NCBI GenBank assembly: GCA_030596385.1
Contig: JAUVKD010000019.1
Location: 1 to 8,520 of the forward strand
DNA length: 8,520 nt
Direction: 5' to 3'
From: Methanosarcinaceae archaeon
Lineage (GTDB): Archaea > Halobacteriota > Methanosarcinia > Methanosarcinales > Methanosarcinaceae
Positions 5,587 through 8,520 of the stretch are shown here, in pieces. The first letter of the stretch is position 1. Each line of letters begins with the position of its first letter. The position numbers and the translations under genes were made by a program. Under the pieces are notes generated by a model. It did no database searches, was not told the DNA's origin, and was given only the letters and a program-made list of their open reading frames with translations.

Positions 5587-6335
5587 GATCAGGAGAAGCA
5601 GTTCTGCTCAGGACTACAAATAAAGGGAAATTACGAGAATTCATCATCACTGTAGCAGAAGAAAAGTTCCATTCTTATTTTGGGATAATAGATTTGGGGG
5701 AGTTGTTACAAAAAGAAGTGGGGAACACGATAACGTCTCACATGGGGCAGGTTTTTGTGATCCAGAAACCGCGAATGCCTGATATGTTCAAGTATGCCAG
5801 GCGCACAGGCGCGCCCATGATGCCAAAGGATATTGGTTTGATCATTGCATATACAGGTTTGAATAAGCAGGATTTTGTGCTTGATGCGGGCACAGGTTCA
5901 GGCATTCTTGCTATGTATCTTGGTTTTATCGCAAAACGGGTTTTGAGTTATGAGATCAGGGATGATTTTGCTACAGTGGCGCGCAGGAACATAGAACGCG
6001 CAGGGCTTGATAATGTTGAAGTACGCTGCGGTAATATTGTAGATGAGATTGTAACTCTTGATGAGAAGTTCGATGTGGTGACTCTTGATACGATCGATGC
6101 GAAGGATGTTATAAGGAATGTTAAAAATGTGTTGTGCCCGGGTGGATTTGTTGTAACTTATTCTCCGTTCTTTGAGCAGGCAAAAGATATTCGTGTGAAA
6201 ATTGAAGAAGTTGGTTTTGTTGATGTGACTACAATCGAATGCATTGAACGTGAGATATTATTTTCAGATCGTGGCACACGCCCGTCAACAGCACGTGTCG
6301 GGCATACTGGTTTCATCACCATAGCAAGAATGTGA
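5583..6335 (+). CDS. trmI: tRNA (adenine-N1)-methyltransferase, TrmI type
   Basis: This SAM-dependent enzyme makes m1A at position 58, and in archaea often also 57, of the tRNA T-loop. It works as a homotetramer in known examples. The 250 residues begin with a small beta-barrel-like N-terminal region (about 1-60) containing LLRTTNKGKLREFII. The substrate-side segment QKPRMPDMFKYARRTGAPMMPKDIGLII (61-88) is typical of TrmI, where a conserved R(x)n-Q/P-KD-x-G patch precedes the catalytic domain. The Rossmann fold shows motif I at VLDAGTGSGILA (99-110), acidic Glu124 in SYEIRDDF, and FDVVTLDTIDA (163-173) at the catalytic motif IV position, where relatives have a DLPDP-like turn. The length suits the family. 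The ATG overlaps the HD gene's TGA by four bases, with GGTG at 5571-5574 as a possible ribosome site, so it is co-transcribed and coupled with that gene. No later gene follows on this strand. Confidence 0.88.
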   Translation: MRSGEAVLLRTTNKGKLREFIITVAEEKFHSYFGIIDLGELLQKEVGNTITSHMGQVFVIQKPRMPDMFKYARRTGAPMMPKDIGLIIAYTGLNKQDFVLDAGTGSGILAMYLGFIAKRVLSYEIRDDFATVARRNIERAGLDNVEVRCGNIVDEIVTLDEKFDVVTLDTIDAKDVIRNVKNVLCPGGFVVTYSPFFEQAKDIRVKIEEVGFVDVTTIECIEREILFSDRGTRPSTARVGHTGFITIARM

Positions 6336-6348
6336 CATATTGAAATAA

Positions 6349-6373
6349 ACGGTTCAACGGTTCTTATTAAGAA
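6349..6373. repeat. Short tandem repeat and palindrome after trmI
   Basis: ACGGTTCA occurs as a near-tandem pair (6349-6356, and ACGGTTC at 6357-6363). It runs into TTCTTA-T-TAAGAA at 6361-6373, a perfect hairpin-forming palindrome. It sits 14 bases after the trmI stop and may mark the transcript's 3' end, although no strong T-run follows. Confidence 0.3.
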
Positions 6374-6540
6374 TGGTGGTTCCGGGTTTCTGGCATTTTA
6401 TAAGCTTATCGATTATCGCTTAGAACAAAACCGAAAGCGGGGATTACTAAGAGCAGGAATTTCCCAATAAATAATTTACCCACTAGATATATTCGCTGAA
6501 CTTTTCACATCGCGCCTGCATGTGCTTCTGATTTCGAACC

Positions 6541-6587
6541 AAAAAAAAATGGGTATATTAATTTATGTGAGTTGCCCAACATAAATT
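6541..6587 (-). terminator. Hairpin plus T9 terminator of the polymer-forming protein gene
   Basis: On the minus strand the stop codon (6589-6587) runs directly into a perfect 8-bp hairpin (AATTTATG/CATAAATT arms at 6587-6580 and 6567-6560, 12-base loop). T9 follows at 6549-6541. Hairpin followed by oligo-T is a good archaeal terminator, and it isolates this gene from the opposing trmI unit. Confidence 0.6.
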
Positions 6588-7726
6588 CACAGCATATCCT
6601 TCTCCTTCATTTCTGTGTAGAACCTTCTCTTCTCGCTGAAGAGACCTCCAACAGCAATGAACGTTACCAGCAGGTAGATCCAGAAACCGATCCACGGAAG
6701 CGAAGTTAATATAAACAGGACGAACAGGCCAAGTGCCATATTTATCCAGGGTTTAGTTTCCCTGCCCAATCGCGAAAATATAACATTTCCCAGCCATAAA
6801 CCGAAAAACAACTTCGCACCATATAGAACGGCGAATGTCATAAACAATAGCATCATACCCAGCGGGATGCCTATCACTGTTAAAAATAACAGGATCGAAC
6901 CTACAAATCCTGCTACAATCAGCAGGAACCCCATTGCCAGATTCATTAAGACTCTATCAGGAATGGTCCGGGCTACGGCTTCAGTTCGGTTAGGTAACAG
7001 GGTAAGGATCAATAGTCCGATCACCAACATGGCCAGATACTTGATAAACCATAATATAACAGAGAATGAACCGATCATCCCGTCTTCATTTTCATATTCT
7101 ACTTTTTCAATAAAATTTATGTCCTTGGTCACTGTGCCTGGTGGGATTATTGCTTCTTTTGGGCTTGTATATGTTAACATGCCGTTGATCTTTGTGCCAG
7201 GGAGAACAGTCAGTTTGTCCACCTTCAATTTGACATTACCATCCACTTCACCGGCCAGCTTTACATCACCGGATTCACCAACGATATTACTACCAACATC
7301 ACCTATGAGTTCCATTTGGCCGGAACTAAATATTACATCACCATTGATGTTTGCATCATCTGATACAACTACGTTCCCGCCGAATACCAACAGGTCGCCA
7401 CCCACATTTCCATTCACGATCAATGTGCCGGTACATACCCTTACGTCATCTTCTACATTACCGTTTATGATCACGGTACCGGCACAGGCCATAACATCAC
7501 CGGTAACATTGCCCGGAATATCTAACAGTCCGCCGCATGCCAATATATCTCCTAACACCGTGCCTTGGATTATGATATCATCACCAAAAATGTAGAGATC
7601 ATCATTAATTACAGTATCGACCCCCACAAATTCATCTGATTGCAGGACCGTAAATGCACTGGCAGGGATACTCAGGATAAGCAACATTGTAATAATTAGT
7701 GTGTACAATAAAATACGATTAGTCAT
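6587..7726 (-). CDS. Exported/membrane protein with beta-helix repeats, polymer-forming (bactofilin-like) type
   Basis: From the start at 7726 the product is 379 residues. A clear signal peptide comes first: basic TNR, hydrophobic 5-20, cleavage after PASA at 24. Residues about 36-205 form a right-handed beta-helix built of a 17-residue repeat with pattern D-hydrophobic-x-x-x-G-G/x-hydrophobic-x-hydrophobic-x-G-x-V, as in bactofilin/polymer-forming cytoskeletal proteins. The C-terminal part (about 220-365) has five or six hydrophobic segments with PWIGFWIYLL near the end, then a charged tail. The repeat domain should therefore face outside the membrane. Start choice: an ATG at 7756 is also in frame, but it lies only 7-23 bases from the TATA sequences, whereas 7726 has GGAG at 7738-7735 at good spacing and gives a textbook signal peptide. 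Function is not certain; a surface scaffold or stress/envelope role is inferred. It is a single-gene unit with its own terminator. Confidence 0.78.
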   Translation of the reverse strand: MTNRILLYTLIITMLLILSIPASAFTVLQSDEFVGVDTVINDDLYIFGDDIIIQGTVLGDILACGGLLDIPGNVTGDVMACAGTVIINGNVEDDVRVCTGTLIVNGNVGGDLLVFGGNVVVSDDANINGDVIFSSGQMELIGDVGSNIVGESGDVKLAGEVDGNVKLKVDKLTVLPGTKINGMLTYTSPKEAIIPPGTVTKDINFIEKVEYENEDGMIGSFSVILWFIKYLAMLVIGLLILTLLPNRTEAVARTIPDRVLMNLAMGFLLIVAGFVGSILLFLTVIGIPLGMMLLFMTFAVLYGAKLFFGLWLGNVIFSRLGRETKPWINMALGLFVLFILTSLPWIGFWIYLLVTFIAVGGLFSEKRRFYTEMKEKDML

Positions 7727-7732
7727 GATTAA

Positions 7733-7738
7733 ATCTCC
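7733..7738 (-). promoter_or_regulatory. Ribosome binding site deciding the start at 7726
   Basis: On the minus strand GGAGAT lies six bases before ATG at 7726. No comparable site precedes the in-frame ATG at 7756, so this site argues for the shorter protein beginning MTNRILLYTL. Confidence 0.55.
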
Positions 7739-7762
7739 AACTGGTTGTGTATTCATATCCCT

Positions 7763-7779
7763 ATATAACCATTTTATAC
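7763..7779 (-). promoter_or_regulatory. TATA elements of the polymer-forming protein gene
   Basis: On the minus strand TATAAAAT (7779-7772) and TTATATAG (7769-7762) are overlapping-range TATA candidates. The first predicts initiation near 7750, leaving a short leader that includes GGAGAT at 7738-7733. This is consistent with translation from 7726 and not from 7756. Confidence 0.5.
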
Positions 7780-7853
7780 TTAAACCTGTCGATTAATAGT
7801 CACACTCGCATGCTGATTTTTGATGTAGTGGCATGTTGCTTGAAATTAAAAGT

Positions 7854-7865
7854 TGTGCCGGCACA
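7854..7865. promoter_or_regulatory. Perfect 12-bp palindrome, possible operator
   Basis: TGTGCCGGCACA is a perfect GC-rich palindrome in AT-rich spacer, about 75-90 bases upstream of the TATA elements of the polymer-forming protein gene. Palindromes of this size suit a dimeric regulator. No regulator gene is nearby. Apart from this, 7780-8113 shows no gene; a TATA-like CTTAAATACC lies near 8020-8030. Confidence 0.3.
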
Positions 7866-8113
7866 CCCAACCGCATAAGAGTTGCGTTATGGTGACATTT
7901 AAGATTGGATTACTTTATAATTATATTTACGGAAAATCACCTGCTTACAAACACCCATAAAAGCATCCACTTCGCTCCTAAAAACCGCTGTAAAGGGTGC
8001 ACTCAAAAGTCTATGCCAGCTTAAATACCGAAAAGATAGCAGGAAAAACAAACGTGATAATTTTAATATTTTCCAGATAAGTGGATCGTAACATAAAGAT
8101 TTATCAAAAAGGG

Positions 8114-8148
8114 ACAGAGATCATTGTTTTTCTCTGTGCTCTCTGCGA
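8114..8148 (+). repeat. ACAGAGA/TCTCTGT hairpin with CTCTGTG-CTCTGCG tract
   Basis: ACAGAGA (8114-8120) and TCTCTGT (8131-8137) are perfect arms around a T-rich 10-base loop. The 3' arm continues into a short degenerate repeat, CTCTGTG-CT-CTCTGCG. From general knowledge, such CTCTG-type tracts are scattered in many bacterial and archaeal genomes near small variable genes. Here it precedes what looks like a decayed gene fragment. Confidence 0.4.
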
Positions 8149-8165
8149 TTTTCCGAATCATTCCA

Positions 8166-8216
8166 GATGATAATAAAATAAATCGAATAATAGATGAGGC
8201 AATAAAGAAATTGTGA
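8166..8216 (+). pseudogene. Possible remnant of a GxxExxY-type gene start
   Basis: The frame from 8166 reads DDNKINRIIDEAIKKL followed by TGA. It resembles, loosely, the first helix of GxxExxY (PD-(D/E)XK-like) small proteins, which begin with an N-x-I-x-x-x-I-I-x-x-A-I-x-V-H pattern. The CTCTG tract just upstream is a context I associate with that family. No Met start, no continuation and no catalytic motif are visible, so this is at best a fossil and could be chance. Confidence 0.2.
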
Positions 8217-8223
8217 GAAGATA

Positions 8224-8310
8224 TTAATCAATCATCAGCAATTCCCGCTCTTTGATTTTATTTATATCAAATCTATCTGAAACTACACCGTTGCACACTA
8301 TCGATTTGCT
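8224..8310 (-). pseudogene. Possible 3' remnant of a coding sequence, minus strand
   Basis: On the minus strand the frame ends with VCNGVVSDRFDINKIKEREL followed by LMID and a stop. It has a charged amphipathic composition that looks protein-like rather than random AT-rich translation. In the same frame a TAA lies at 8313-8311, so nothing upstream continues it. I do not recognise the family. Together with the neighbouring fragment it suggests a decayed gene region. Confidence 0.2.
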
Positions 8311-8430
8311 TTATAATGTAGCAATTAAAAGTACGTCATATCATAAAATTATCACGAAATATCAAAAAATTAAGCATTCTCTTGTATGCGTTTAAAGTCA
8401 TAACGGGAGTCGCTAATCCAGGGAGTCGGG

Positions 8431-8520
8431 ATGGAGATGCTTGGAGGTTCGGAGGTATCCGATATAGATTTTGAGCGCGGTTTCTTTCATATGATTATGT
8501 TAAATGCACTACTTGGCGGC
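8431..8520 (+). CDS. Start of an unidentified gene, cut by the window edge
   Basis: An open frame begins at ATG 8431 and remains open for 30 codons to the end of the window (MEMLGGSEVSDIDFERGFFH and onward, with a hydrophobic MIMLNALLGG). An in-frame stop at 8401-8403 bounds it upstream. A second Met two codons later at 8437 is also possible. Weak support for initiation comes from GGGAG at 8421-8425 and TTTAAA at about 8390-8395 as a TATA-like element. Codon composition shifts from the AT-rich spacer to a more balanced one exactly here, which is the best sign of a real gene. The family cannot be told from 30 residues. Confidence 0.45.
   Translation, partial: MEMLGGSEVSDIDFERGFFHMIMLNALLGG

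Noticed and set aside
6867..7595. 242-codon plus-strand frame opposite the polymer-forming protein gene
   Set aside because: It is a shadow produced by the repetitive beta-helix codons on the minus strand. Its composition is Ser/Thr/Pro-rich with no initiation signal, while the minus frame has a signal peptide, repeats and TM segments.
1..8520. CRISPR array, tRNA genes, transposase or phage genes
   Set aside because: No regularly spaced direct repeats, no tRNA cloverleaf with a GTTCRA-type T-loop in context, and no transposase, integrase or reverse transcriptase motifs were found in any long frame.

Overview
The window looks like archaeal chromosome, most likely a euryarchaeon of the methanogen/ANME type. 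It carries ribosomal protein S8e, which Bacteria lack, an archaeal-type tRNA m1A methyltransferase and RNase Z. It has TATA-box promoters giving leaderless or nearly leaderless starts, oligo-T terminators, and long AT-rich spacers. The finer placement (Methanosarcinales or relatives) is inferred from overall character only. No 16S, mcrA or similar marker is present.

Layout. 20-439 (+): small two-TM membrane protein of unknown function with a coiled-coil tail. 440-909: no convincing gene, but 704-905 has a TATA box, three consecutive hairpins and a T-run that could be a small RNA. 910-1824 (-): RNase Z. 1825-2497: spacer with small hairpins, a promoter-like site at 2121-2136 with no gene behind it, and a 134-bp nested inverted-repeat element (2279-2412) just before the S8e gene. 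2498-2872 (+): ribosomal protein S8e, followed by an oligo-T terminator. 2873-3744: about 870 bases without a protein gene. Its main content, on the minus strand at about 3284-3677, is what I read as a compact group II intron without an ORF. The 3' end (domains V and VI) is well supported and the 5' end is tentative. 3745-5586 (+): HD-domain phosphohydrolase. 5583-6335 (+): TrmI-type tRNA methyltransferase overlapping it by an ATGA. 6336-6586: short spacer containing the terminator of the gene on the other strand. 6587-7726 (-): secreted/membrane protein with a 17-residue beta-helix repeat (polymer-forming/bactofilin-like) and a multi-TM tail. 7727-8430: spacer with the promoter of that gene, a 12-bp palindrome, an ACAGAGA/TCTCTGT hairpin and short coding-like fragments that look like decayed genes. 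From 8431: start of a gene cut by the window edge.

Functionally, RNase Z (tRNA 3'-end maturation), TrmI (tRNA m1A57/58) and S8e give the window a translation/RNA-processing flavour. The HD hydrolase is translationally coupled to trmI. The membrane proteins at either end are separate units. The most unusual item is the very short intron-like ribozyme in the HD gene's upstream spacer, on the opposite strand. It keeps a compensatory change in domain V and a correctly placed bulged adenosine in domain VI, and no reverse transcriptase is visible in the window.
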